Of a stretch of 64,000 nucleotides of DNA, positions 52,636 to 60,750 are shown one piece after another (the stretch's first letter is position 1; the number at the start of each line of letters is the position of its first letter). The DNA is from Gemmatimonadota bacterium (GTDB taxonomy: Bacteria > Gemmatimonadota > Gemmatimonadetes > Gemmatimonadales > Gemmatimonadaceae), in contig JAJTGR010000033.1 in assembly GCA_021299375.1 (NCBI GenBank), forward strand, positions 1 through 64,000, given 5' to 3'. The notes under the pieces were generated by a model, which was not told where the DNA came from, searched no databases, and was given only the letters and a program-made list of their open reading frames with translations. The position numbers and the translations under genes were made by a program.

Positions 52636-54126
52636 TTACTCGTCGTCGCTGTCCTTGCCGGGGCCGTTCAGCTTGTTGCGCAGGGTGCGCACGCTGATGC
52701 CGAGGAGTTCGGCTGCCTTCGTGCGGTTATTGTCGGCCGCCTGCAGCGCATGCTGAATGAGGACCCGTTCGGCTTCGGCGACATTGAGGGTGCTGAGGGC
52801 GATCGACCCGGCACGAGGCGAGGCCGACGAGGCGGCGGCATCGGTCGCTGCGCTGGCCCTGGGGGCCGCGGCGGCGGCGCTGACGGCGAAGATGGGGACC
52901 GCGCCCGGGGTGGCGAACGCGCGGGGGCGCATGTTGGGGGCGCCCAGCGAGTGGGCCAAGCCGAACCGGGTCCCTTCGAGGCAGTGCGGCTGGATGATGG
53001 GGTCGGGGGTCAGGATGACCGCCCGTTCGATCACGTGCTGCAGTTCGCGGACGTTGCCGGGCCACGGGTACTGCTGCAGGGCGTCCAAGGCATCCGCCGA
53101 CAGCCCCTCGATCTTCTTCCCCAGTTCGGCGGCCACCCGCATGGCGAAGCGGAGCGCCAGCACCGGGATGTCGTCCGGCCGATCGCGCAGGGGCGGGATG
53201 AGGACCGGGATGGTGGATAGCCTATAGTAGAGATCCTGCCGGAATGTCCCGTGGTCGGCCTCCATGGCCAGCTCGCGGTTGGTGGTGGCGATGATTCGGA
53301 CATCCACCTTGATGGGTGTCGTTCCACCCACGCGCTCGAACTCCTGCTCCTGCAGCACTCTGAGCAGCTTGGCCTGCAGATCGAGCCGCATCTCGGAGAT
53401 TTCGTCGAGCAGCAGGGTGCCGCGGTTGGCGCGTTCGAACGCGCCCTCGACCCGCTTGATGGCGCCGGTGAACGCTCCCTTTTCGTGGCCGAACAGCGCC
53501 GACTCCACCAGCCCCTCGGGGAGGGCGGCGCAGTTCAGCTTGATGAAGGGCTTGTCGCGCCGCTCGCTCTGGTCGTGGATGGCCCGGGCGAAGAGCTCCT
53601 TGCCGGTGCCCGATTCGCCCTGGAGCAGCACGGTGGCCCGGGTGGGTGCGGCCATGGACACGGTCTGCAGGATACGGCGGATCGCCGGCGAGTCCCCGAT
53701 GATCTGCCGTTCGTTGCGAAACTGCATGACCTCCTTCCGGAGGGCTTCGTTCTCGCGGCGCAGTCGCACGTACTCCAGCGCCTGATCGACCGCCAGCTCG
53801 AGCTGCTGGGGACGCACCGGTTTGGTGATGTAGTCGATCGCGCCGGCCTTGATGCTGGCGACGGCATGCTCGATGCTCGCGTGCCCGGTGAGCATGATGA
53901 GCGGGATGTCGTAGCCCTCTCGGGTGAGCAGCTGGATGAACTCCAGCCCGGTCAGCCCCGGCATCCGGTAATCGGAGATGATCAGGTCGACGGCGCCTCG
54001 CTCGAGCAACAGCAGGGCTTCGGGAACGCTTCGGGCACCGACGGGCGTATGCCCCGCCTGCGCGAGGGTATCCTCGAGGATCAGGCCGACCGCAGGCTCG
54101 TCGTCGACGTACAGGATGGTGGCCAT
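52636..54126 (-). CDS. Sigma54-dependent response regulator (FlrC/NtrC type)
   Basis: A 496-residue transcription activator. Receiver domain residues 1-115 with acceptor Asp52 (IISDYRMPG) and the Thr/Lys pair (MLTGHAS, ITKPVRP). The AAA+ domain has Walker A GESGTGKE (170-177) and GAFTGA (217-222), which contacts sigma54. A C-terminal Fis-type helix-turn-helix is near 470-490 (NRTKAAELLGISVRTLRNKL), after a Pro/Ala-rich linker. ATG 54126 is used; upstream residues are basic and unlike a receiver. Beside flgB and flgL and with sigma54 promoters on the flagellar units, it is the likely class II flagellar activator. No cognate kinase lies next to it. Confidence 0.93.
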   Translation of the reverse strand: MATILYVDDEPAVGLILEDTLAQAGHTPVGARSVPEALLLLERGAVDLIISDYRMPGLTGLEFIQLLTREGYDIPLIMLTGHASIEHAVASIKAGAIDYITKPVRPQQLELAVDQALEYVRLRRENEALRKEVMQFRNERQIIGDSPAIRRILQTVSMAAPTRATVLLQGESGTGKELFARAIHDQSERRDKPFIKLNCAALPEGLVESALFGHEKGAFTGAIKRVEGAFERANRGTLLLDEISEMRLDLQAKLLRVLQEQEFERVGGTTPIKVDVRIIATTNRELAMEADHGTFRQDLYYRLSTIPVLIPPLRDRPDDIPVLALRFAMRVAAELGKKIEGLSADALDALQQYPWPGNVRELQHVIERAVILTPDPIIQPHCLEGTRFGLAHSLGAPNMRPRAFATPGAVPIFAVSAAAAAPRASAATDAAASSASPRAGSIALSTLNVAEAERVLIQHALQAADNNRTKAAELLGISVRTLRNKLNGPGKDSDDE

Positions 54127-54316
54127 CGAGAGGCGGCGAGGGGACGAAAAGGACCGACGGCGCTCCTGCGGTGTGTGGTCCGTGCCCGCAGGGTGACGCT
54201 CGCGCCGATGGTGCGTCCTTCTCTCTGCAAGGAGCGGTCGCACCCGGCAAAATTAGCCGCCTCGTCCAGAAAATGCGACCGACGGGCCATCCGTCGCCGC
54301 CACGGGACCCCGGCGC

Positions 54317-54343
54317 TCAAGACGGCGGGTGCGATTCCGATAC
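54317..54343 (+). promoter_or_regulatory. Sigma28 (FliA) promoter of flgL
   Basis: TCAA, a 15-base spacer, then TCCGATAC, compared with TAAA-N15-GCCGATAA. Spacing is exact and six of the eight -10 positions fit. The start would be about 60-65 bases before the flgL ATG. No sigma54 element was found here. Confidence 0.55.
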
Positions 54344-54415
54344 TTCCACTCAGCCTGACGGGCTCCGACGTCTCCTCGACGGGGGGGACGCCCGGACCGA
54401 CCCACCCTTGGTCAC

Positions 54416-55324
54416 ATGCGCGTCTCCAATACGATCATCACCCGTACCAGTCAGCGTCGCCTGCAGGAGGGTCTGCAGGGGATCGACCGGGCGCGGGACG
54501 ACATCGCGACCGGTATTCGCCTGCGCAAGATGTCCGACGACGCCACGAGCGGCGGGCAGGTGGTCCGCATCGGCAGTTCGATGCGGGCGATCACGCAGTT
54601 CCGGCGCAACGCCAACCTTGGCATCAATCGCGCGCAGGCCGAAGAGTCCGTGCTCAATCAGGTGTCCCTCACCTTGACGCGCGGCATCGAACTCGGAATG
54701 ATGGCCGCGAATGGCACGGCCGACGCGCAGACCCGCCTCAACATCAAGGCGGAGGTCGATCAGATGCTCAACCAGACCGCGCGACTCGGCAATACCCGTT
54801 TCGGCGACGAGTATCTGTTCGGTGGCACACGTGCCGGTGAGGCCCCCTTCGCCGAACCCGTCCCCCCGACCGGAAGCTTCTCCAGGTTGACGCTGGCAGG
54901 CAATCCGGTGAACCCCAGTGGCGGCATCTCGCTGGAAATCGGCGACAACAAGTTCGTCACGCCGAATCACAACGGCACCGAGGTGTTCCTCGACACCGAT
55001 GCGTTGGAGGCGCTGCGGACCCTGTCAAACGCGCTCGGCGCCAACGATCCGGCGGCCATTGCAGCGGCGAGGGGGCGACTGACCATCGCCCATTCGAAGG
55101 TGCAGGCGCTCGTCGGTACGCAGGGCGCCCGGGTGAACGAAATGGAGAGCGCCATCGTGAGCCTCGATTCGGCGGAGCTCGACCTCAAGGCCTTCCGTTC
55201 CGACCTGCGTGACACCGAGATCGACAAGGCGATGGTCGAGCTTGTCGGGAAGCAGACACTCTATCAGGCAGCCATGAGCGCCACGTCGCGCATCCTTGGG
55301 CTGAGCCTGGCCAACTACCTCTGA
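54416..55324 (+). CDS. flgL: Flagellar hook-filament junction protein FlgL (HAP3)
   Basis: A 302-residue protein of the flagellin family. N-terminal MRVSNTIITRTSQRRLQEGLQGIDRARDDIATGIRLRKMSDD and C-terminal LVGKQTLYQAAMSATSRILGLSLANYL form the D0/D1 coiled coils. FlgL was chosen over flagellin because of its length, the short D1 helices (LRAITQFRRNANLGINRAQAEESVLNQV) and the location before fliW. It joins FlgK to the filament. On the opposite strand to the other flagellar genes. Confidence 0.93.
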   Translation: MRVSNTIITRTSQRRLQEGLQGIDRARDDIATGIRLRKMSDDATSGGQVVRIGSSMRAITQFRRNANLGINRAQAEESVLNQVSLTLTRGIELGMMAANGTADAQTRLNIKAEVDQMLNQTARLGNTRFGDEYLFGGTRAGEAPFAEPVPPTGSFSRLTLAGNPVNPSGGISLEIGDNKFVTPNHNGTEVFLDTDALEALRTLSNALGANDPAAIAAARGRLTIAHSKVQALVGTQGARVNEMESAIVSLDSAELDLKAFRSDLRDTEIDKAMVELVGKQTLYQAAMSATSRILGLSLANYL

Positions 55325-55329
55325 CAACC

Positions 55330-55812
55330 GTGAACTCCATCGCCATGGATGCCGTGTCCGCTCACGCCGTGCCGGACGACGTCGCAATCGATGTGCAGTT
55401 TCCCATGCCTCTCTGGGGCATCCCGCACGCGCGCACCTACGCGCTCCGCCCGGCCTCGCGCGAGGGCGTGTGGTGGCTGCAGTCGCACGAGGAGCCGGTC
55501 ACGACGTTCGTGCTCGCCGATCCATTCGTGGTGGAGCCGTCGTATGCCATCGATCTCGGGGAAAAGGAGAAAGCCTCCCTTCGTGCGACGTCTGCCGATG
55601 ACGTGATCGCACTGGTCATTCTCACCCTGCCCGCTGGGCCAGTCCAGCCGGTGACCGGCAACTTCCGCGCACCCGTCGTGATCAACCTGCGCGCGGGCCT
55701 CGGGCTGCAGGTGGTCAACCGCGACGAGTCGCAGCACCTCACGCGTCCGGTGTCGCTGGGTGCCTACCCCCTGCGCCATGACGGCATGGCCGCCCCCGCC
55801 ACCGACGGCTGA
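55330..55812 (+). CDS. fliW: Flagellar assembly factor FliW
   Basis: A 160-residue FliW: VQFPMPLWGIPHARTYALRP, WWLQSHEEPVTTFVLADPFVVEPSYAIDL and NFRAPVVINLRAGLGLQVV are its signature regions. FliW binds flagellin and sequesters CsrA, coupling filament assembly to flagellin translation. GTG 55330 is 5 bases after the flgL stop; ATG 55345 is an alternative start. csrA is encoded at 21236. Confidence 0.92.
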   Translation: MNSIAMDAVSAHAVPDDVAIDVQFPMPLWGIPHARTYALRPASREGVWWLQSHEEPVTTFVLADPFVVEPSYAIDLGEKEKASLRATSADDVIALVILTLPAGPVQPVTGNFRAPVVINLRAGLGLQVVNRDESQHLTRPVSLGAYPLRHDGMAAPATDG

Positions 55813-55870
55813 ACGGTCCGCGGTACGCGATGGGGCCCGCCTTGATGAAGACACCGGGCTCGCCCAGCGA

Positions 55871-55888
55871 CCCGACGAAATCGTCGGG
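55871..55888. terminator. Short hairpin after fliW
   Basis: A 7-base-pair inverted repeat (CCCGACG, loop AAAT, CGTCGGG) lies 58 bases after the fliW stop. It lacks a T run, so termination is uncertain. The rest of the gap 55813-56167 contains no protein-like frame, only the promoter candidate at 56070. Confidence 0.35.
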
Positions 55889-56069
55889 GACGACGTGCAC
55901 ACGGCGGCGGGAGGGGGGGTGAGGTCGGCCTGCTCATCGGGCTCGTAGGCGTACCCGTGTCGTCTCTCCGGCAGCGAGCACGGAAGAAGCTGCCGCACCT
56001 GGACTGAATGACCGTCGCCCACCAGCCGGTGGTGTATGCCAACGCATTGCTCTGAAAGAGTTTGCGTGT

Positions 56070-56086
56070 TGGCACACGGCATGCAT
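56070..56086 (+). promoter_or_regulatory. Candidate sigma54 promoter of the glycosylation genes
   Basis: The plus strand reads TGGCACACGGCATGCAT, with GG and GC 10 bases apart and two differences from consensus. It lies 82 bases before the ATG of the next gene, farther than in the flagellar units, so support is moderate. Confidence 0.45.
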
Positions 56087-56167
56087 CCACACGTGATGTC
56101 CCGTTCGGTCTTCGGCAGTGTGCCCCGGTGGCCGAGCATTGTCCTTCCGCTTTCGTCCCCACTCGCC

Positions 56168-57217
56168 ATGACTGCCTCCTACGTCTTCGATATCGATCCG
56201 TTCGCCGATCCCTTCGAAGACCCGGTTGTGTCACCGGCTGCGGCGCCAGACGCGGTGGGTGCCGAGGCCCCGCTCCCCGCCGCCGTGCGCCCCGCCGCTG
56301 CGCGGCCCGCGACCGACGAGTTGCCCGCACCGGCACTCCACGCCGACCCGGCGATTCCTGCGGCGCCGCTGTCGGGAGGCGGCGAGGTCGTGGCGCTCGC
56401 CGATGCGCTCGTGGCGGCCGGGTACCGACAGAGTGCGATGGCGCTGTTGCAGGCCGACGGTACGCCGGAGGCACAGACGTGCGCCGCGGCGTGGCAGCGC
56501 GTGGCGGCGGCAGACACACGCCTCGCGGAGCGCGTGGCGCGATCGGGTCTGCCCATGCTGCCGTCGGTGCAGGTCGCCGAGGACGGCACCCCCCGATTTG
56601 TCATCGTGGGCACCACCGAGCGCTTGGTCAGCGCCTGTCATGAGGAGCATGGTCCGACCGGTGTCCTGCCGGAACTGCGCCAGTTCCTGGACGAGGCACT
56701 CAGCAGTGGCGACGTCTTCGTCGATGCCGCGCCCGGGCTAGGCTTCGCGGCGCTGGGGGCTGCGACGTGGATCACGCCGGTCGATGTGGTGGCGGCGACG
56801 GACGATGCCGCCCTGCGCGACGATCTCCGACAGAGCGCGTGTGCTACGGGGTGTGCGACGCGAATCCATTTCGCCGATGTGGCGGAATGGGCGCCGGCCG
56901 CCATCGCGCGGCTGGCTGACCACGGGCTTGTGATGTTGCACGCCGGTGAGGCCGCGCACGTGGCCCCGCTGCTCAGTGTGGGTCAGGCCCTGCTGCGGGG
57001 GGATCGTATCGGGGTGGTCGCGTGGCGATGCGGGACACCGACACGCCCGGCCGAGGGCACCGAGGTTGCCGCCGCCGTGCTTGGTGTGCTGGGCTTCCGG
57101 CATTTCGCCCTCGCACAGCGCGATGGCATTGCCGAGTTGGTTCCCACCGACGCCGTGGCGACCAACGAATACGTGTTCTCCGTGGCGCCGGCCTTCATCG
57201 CGCGCAGCGATCGCTGA
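56168..57217 (+). CDS. Degenerate methyltransferase-like protein
   Basis: A 349-residue protein. An acidic start and an Ala/Pro-rich linker (to about 75) precede a segment that recalls an FkbM-type Rossmann fold: GDVFVDAAPGLGFAALGAAT resembles motif I, but the glycine-rich loop and the acidic SAM ligand are poorly kept, and VMLHAGEAAHVAPLL replaces the usual catalytic region. Possibly an inactive partner of the FkbM enzyme at 59897. The ATG at 56168 is preferred; earlier in-frame codons overlap the promoter candidate. The stop overlaps the next start (TGATG). Confidence 0.65.
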   Translation: MTASYVFDIDPFADPFEDPVVSPAAAPDAVGAEAPLPAAVRPAAARPATDELPAPALHADPAIPAAPLSGGGEVVALADALVAAGYRQSAMALLQADGTPEAQTCAAAWQRVAAADTRLAERVARSGLPMLPSVQVAEDGTPRFVIVGTTERLVSACHEEHGPTGVLPELRQFLDEALSSGDVFVDAAPGLGFAALGAATWITPVDVVAATDDAALRDDLRQSACATGCATRIHFADVAEWAPAAIARLADHGLVMLHAGEAAHVAPLLSVGQALLRGDRIGVVAWRCGTPTRPAEGTEVAAAVLGVLGFRHFALAQRDGIAELVPTDAVATNEYVFSVAPAFIARSDR

Positions 57218-59841
57218 TGCGGGTCGTGCTCGCGGTGCACACGGCGGAGCTTCGCGTGGCCGCATGCGCGGCGGCGGGAGCGCTGCGTGCCGAGGGGATC
57301 GCGGAGGTGTTGGTCGTGGACCTCTCGTCGCCTGTACACGGCAGCACCCCGCAGGCTGATGCCGACGGCGTGCTGCACCTGCCCGCGGATCCGACCCTTC
57401 CCATGGTGGCGTCGACGGCACTTGCCCAGTCGGCCCGCCTGGCCGAGTGGTTGGGCACGTGTGCACCCGACGTGACCGTGCTTGCGGCTGATGCAGGGCT
57501 GGCCCATTTCCCGGTGATGCAACGCGCCCAGGGGCTGGTGCCGGCTACGTCATGCATCGGCTGCCTGCTCACGCAATCGGCAGAACTCGAGACCGTGGGG
57601 ACGGACCGCTGGCTGACCGAGCCTGCCCTGCTCGAGCGAGCCGCCACCACCGGGGCCGCGATCAGCGCCGCCGACCTGCTGCTGTGTGCGCCGGGGGTGA
57701 CGACGGTCGCGCTCGAGCAGCGCGGCTGGACGCCGCCGGCGGGCACCCGCCGTGAGGTGGTGCTCGATGCGGCAACGCTGGCGGACGCCGTGCGCGCACT
57801 GTCGCGCGATGTCCCCGCGGCCGCGGCGCCGATCACGCTGCCCCGGATCAGTGTGTGCGTGACCCACCATGAGCGTCCGGCGCTGCTGCGCCAGGCGCTC
57901 GCCAGCATTGCCGCCCAGGACTACCCGAACACCGAGGTGCTCATCGTCGACGACGGGAGCACGTCGGCCGAGACGCGCGCCGCCCTCCACGCGATGGAAC
58001 CATGGATGGAGAAGCGCGGGTGGCACTTGCTGCGTGAGCCCAATCGCTATCTCGGGGGCGCGCGCAATGCGGCCTGGACGCGCGCCACGGGCGAGTACGT
58101 CCTCTTTCTCGACGACGACGACTGTCTGCGGCCGGGCGCGCTGCGTCTGCTGGCCGAAGCGGCCGAGCGCACCGGTGCCGACGTGACCTCGTGCTTCCTC
58201 GACTACTTCGAGGGCACCGACGCCCCAGGTCCCACGACCCCGGTGCATCACCGGTGGGTTGTGCCCGGCCCGTGTGGTGCGAGTGCGATGCTCCAGAACG
58301 ATTTCGGGGCCGCGGCGGCGCTCGTGCGGCGATCGCTGCTCGAGGCGACCGGCGGATACACCGAGGACCGCGGGGTCGGCTTCGAGGATTGGGAATTCTG
58401 GCTCCGGGCGTATGCGCGCGGGGCCCGCTTCACGGTCGTGCCGCGGGCGTTGCTCTGGATTCGCTGGAACATCGGCGGCATGCAGCAGACCACCGCGCGC
58501 CGCCAGGCCACCAATCACGCGCGCGCCCTGCGCCCCGTCGCGGAGACCATGCCGGCGGTCTGGCGTGACCTTCCGGCGCTCGCCGTGGGGCTCCACCGCA
58601 AGACTCAGTGGCTGTCGCATCGCGTGGTGCAACTGGAGCGCGCGCTCGCCGACGCGCAGCGCGCTCCCCGATCGGGCGCGGTGCCGGCGGGCACGCCGTC
58701 GCTGCCGGCCCGAGTCGCGCGCGGGACCTCGGGGCCGATGCGCTGCCAGGTGTGGCATACCGAGGGGCTTGGCCTCTCCGGCATCCTGTCGTGGATGTGG
58801 CGCTTGCGTACGCAGTTCGGTCCCGCCACCGATGTCGACGTGCGCCTCGTGGATCTCGCCATGCGCCCGTACGGCTTCCAGCAGGCAGGCCCGGATCCCT
58901 CCACGCTGTACGACGAACGCATCACGTCTTCCGCGGCGTTCCTCGAGTTCCTGCAGCGCACGGCCGACGACGTCCACGTCATCAATCATGCGTTCGACGT
59001 CGTCTCGGCGCTCGTCGAGCAGTTGGGGGTGGAGGTCGTGCGCACCTTCCGGCTGATCGGGGTGTGCCACACCGATCAGGACTACTACTACGACAATCTG
59101 CTGCGCCTGGCGCCGGTGCTGCGCGCGATTGTGTGCGTGAGCGAGACCTGTGCCCGCGAACTCGCGGCGCGCGCTCCGGCGCACGCGGCCAAGCTGGTCG
59201 TGCTGCCCGCCTGGGCGGTGACGCTGCCGGCCGAGCCTGTCCCACCGCGTCGGGCGGGTGCTCCCCTGCGCCTGCTCTACACCGGGCGCATCGTGCAATA
59301 CCAGAAGCGCGTGCTCGACCTCGTGCGGCTCGCGATCGAACTGCGCCGTGCGCGCGTGGATGCCACCATCACGATCGTTGGCGATGGTCCGGATCTTCCC
59401 GCGCTGCAGGAGGCGCTGACCAGGGTGCGCGGGCATGCGGTGCCGGTTCGGGTCGAGCCCGTCCGCGCGCCGTGGGACATGGAGCCGCTGCTGCGTGCCC
59501 ATGATGCCCTGGTGCAGGTGAGCGAGTTCGAGGGGGCGAGCGTGAGCCTCATGGAGGCGCTCGCGCATGGCCTGCTGCCCGTCGTGACGACCACCCGCAG
59601 TGGGCACGACCTGCTCGTGCCCGGGGAGAACGCCGTCACGGCTCCGGTGGGCGACATGCGTCGGCTGGCCGAGGCGCTCCGCGACGTCACCCGCACGCCT
59701 GCCGGCCTCGCGTCACTGCAGCGCGCTGCCCGCGCCACGGCCGAGCGCTATCTCGGAGACTTGGCGTATCCCGAGCGCTTTGCCGGACTGGTGAGCCAGG
59801 TGGCCCACGAACCCGTCACCGGGCTTGCCCGCGTGGCGTGA
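57217..59841 (+). CDS. Bifunctional glycosyltransferase (GT2 plus GT4)
   Basis: An 874-residue protein with at least three parts. Residues 1-205 look like a small Rossmann domain, perhaps a partial GT-B half. Residues about 210-415 are a family 2 (GT-A) glycosyltransferase: ISVCVTHHERPALLRQALAS, VLIVDDGST and LFLDDDD (metal-binding DDD at 299-302), with FEDWEFWLRAYARG. Residues about 505-865 are a family 4 (GT-B) glycosyltransferase: LLYTGRIVQYQKRVLDLVR, ITIVGDGPDLPALQEAL, and FEGASVSLMEALAHGLLPVV with the EX7E-type motif. It could add two successive sugars. Donors and acceptor are unknown; proximity to flgL-fliW hints at flagellin or cell-surface glycan. Confidence 0.85.
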   Translation: MRVVLAVHTAELRVAACAAAGALRAEGIAEVLVVDLSSPVHGSTPQADADGVLHLPADPTLPMVASTALAQSARLAEWLGTCAPDVTVLAADAGLAHFPVMQRAQGLVPATSCIGCLLTQSAELETVGTDRWLTEPALLERAATTGAAISAADLLLCAPGVTTVALEQRGWTPPAGTRREVVLDAATLADAVRALSRDVPAAAAPITLPRISVCVTHHERPALLRQALASIAAQDYPNTEVLIVDDGSTSAETRAALHAMEPWMEKRGWHLLREPNRYLGGARNAAWTRATGEYVLFLDDDDCLRPGALRLLAEAAERTGADVTSCFLDYFEGTDAPGPTTPVHHRWVVPGPCGASAMLQNDFGAAAALVRRSLLEATGGYTEDRGVGFEDWEFWLRAYARGARFTVVPRALLWIRWNIGGMQQTTARRQATNHARALRPVAETMPAVWRDLPALAVGLHRKTQWLSHRVVQLERALADAQRAPRSGAVPAGTPSLPARVARGTSGPMRCQVWHTEGLGLSGILSWMWRLRTQFGPATDVDVRLVDLAMRPYGFQQAGPDPSTLYDERITSSAAFLEFLQRTADDVHVINHAFDVVSALVEQLGVEVVRTFRLIGVCHTDQDYYYDNLLRLAPVLRAIVCVSETCARELAARAPAHAAKLVVLPAWAVTLPAEPVPPRRAGAPLRLLYTGRIVQYQKRVLDLVRLAIELRRARVDATITIVGDGPDLPALQEALTRVRGHAVPVRVEPVRAPWDMEPLLRAHDALVQVSEFEGASVSLMEALAHGLLPVVTTTRSGHDLLVPGENAVTAPVGDMRRLAEALRDVTRTPAGLASLQRAARATAERYLGDLAYPERFAGLVSQVAHEPVTGLARVA

Positions 59842-59849
59842 CGACAAGG

Positions 59850-59881
59850 CGTTGCCGGGGGCGCATGGCCACCCGGCAACG
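59850..59881. terminator. Hairpin between convergent genes
   Basis: A 10-base-pair inverted repeat, arms 59850-59859 and 59872-59881, lies between the stops of the GT2-GT4 and FkbM genes, which face each other. The outer bases GACA and TGTC extend the pairing. It is a likely bidirectional terminator. Confidence 0.6.
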
Positions 59882-59896
59882 TGTCGCGGCACGCCA

Positions 59897-60652
59897 TCAG
59901 ACGGCAGCCGCCACGTGGGTCCACCGGTCGGTGTGCGGCTCCTCGTCGAAGGTCAGCACGGTGACGCACATTTCCTCAGTGACCACCCGTTGGCAATGCT
60001 CGAACAGCGCCGCCGCCGCACCGGTCTGCGATCCGCCGTAGGCGGTCTCGTGGAACTCTCCCTCGAGGTAGTCGAGGTGCAGGCGGGCGAACTCGGTGGA
60101 GGCCGGCAGGTGGTACTCGCCGCCCTCGCAATCGATCTTCATCAGGTGCACCCGGCGATCGGGGACGTATCGCCGGATGAGCGTATCGAACGTGATGGTA
60201 TCCACGGCCCGCTCATCGAGGGCGCGCTGCAGCCGATCGAACGCGCGGCGATCGTCCACCAGGGTGGAGGAGGCACCTGAGCAGGCCCCCGCCAGATGCA
60301 GCGTGGTGCCAAGGTCATCGCTGTGGAGCGCCTTGTTCAGCACGGTGACGTTGGTGATCGCGTTCGCCACGAGGTTGCGTTCGAGCTGTGTACACAGTTC
60401 CCGGATGGGTTCGACGGCAATGACGTGAGACTGCGGATTGCGCTTGCCCAGGATCATCGACACGAGACCATTGTTGGCCCCGATGTCGAGGAACACGGCG
60501 CCCTCGACGCCGTGAAAGCGCGACAGGCGATACTCGTCGCGCTCGATGATTTCGATGATGCAGCCCCTCGCGGAGGGGTCGTGTGCGTGATGCCAGAAGG
60601 TGAACGGTTCACCGGCATAATCGAACCGGCCAGCCTGCAGCCCTGCGAACAT
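59897..60652 (-). CDS. FkbM family methyltransferase
   Basis: A 251-residue SAM-dependent O-methyltransferase of the FkbM family. FLDIGANNGLVSMIL is motif I, AVEPIRELCTQLERNL binds the ribose, and LMKIDCEGGEYHLP is the FkbM-specific catalytic and metal region. Such enzymes methylate sugars in lipopolysaccharide, capsule or glycosylated flagellin. The ATG at 60652 starts the recognisable fold; upstream in-frame residues are basic and disordered. Between two large glycosyltransferases, it probably decorates the same glycan. Confidence 0.88.
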   Translation of the reverse strand: MFAGLQAGRFDYAGEPFTFWHHAHDPSARGCIIEIIERDEYRLSRFHGVEGAVFLDIGANNGLVSMILGKRNPQSHVIAVEPIRELCTQLERNLVANAITNVTVLNKALHSDDLGTTLHLAGACSGASSTLVDDRRAFDRLQRALDERAVDTITFDTLIRRYVPDRRVHLMKIDCEGGEYHLPASTEFARLHLDYLEGEFHETAYGGSQTGAAAALFEHCQRVVTEEMCVTVLTFDEEPHTDRWTHVAAAV

Positions 60653-60750
60653 GGGGGAGCTCCGAACATGGTGGCGGCGTGAACGGCCGCCGGTTGATCG
60701 ACATGCGCGCCTGACCAGCGCGGGGGCTGGCCGGGCGGCGCTGCCACGCG

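Noticed and set aside
54416-55324. Reading this gene as flagellin (fliC)
   Set aside because: The N- and C-terminal motifs and location before fliW fit FlgL better, and there is no long flagellin D1 core.
57550-59607. A 685-codon open frame on the minus strand opposite the GT2-GT4 gene
   Set aside because: Arg/His-rich shadow translation without domains; the plus-strand protein has catalytic motifs in order.
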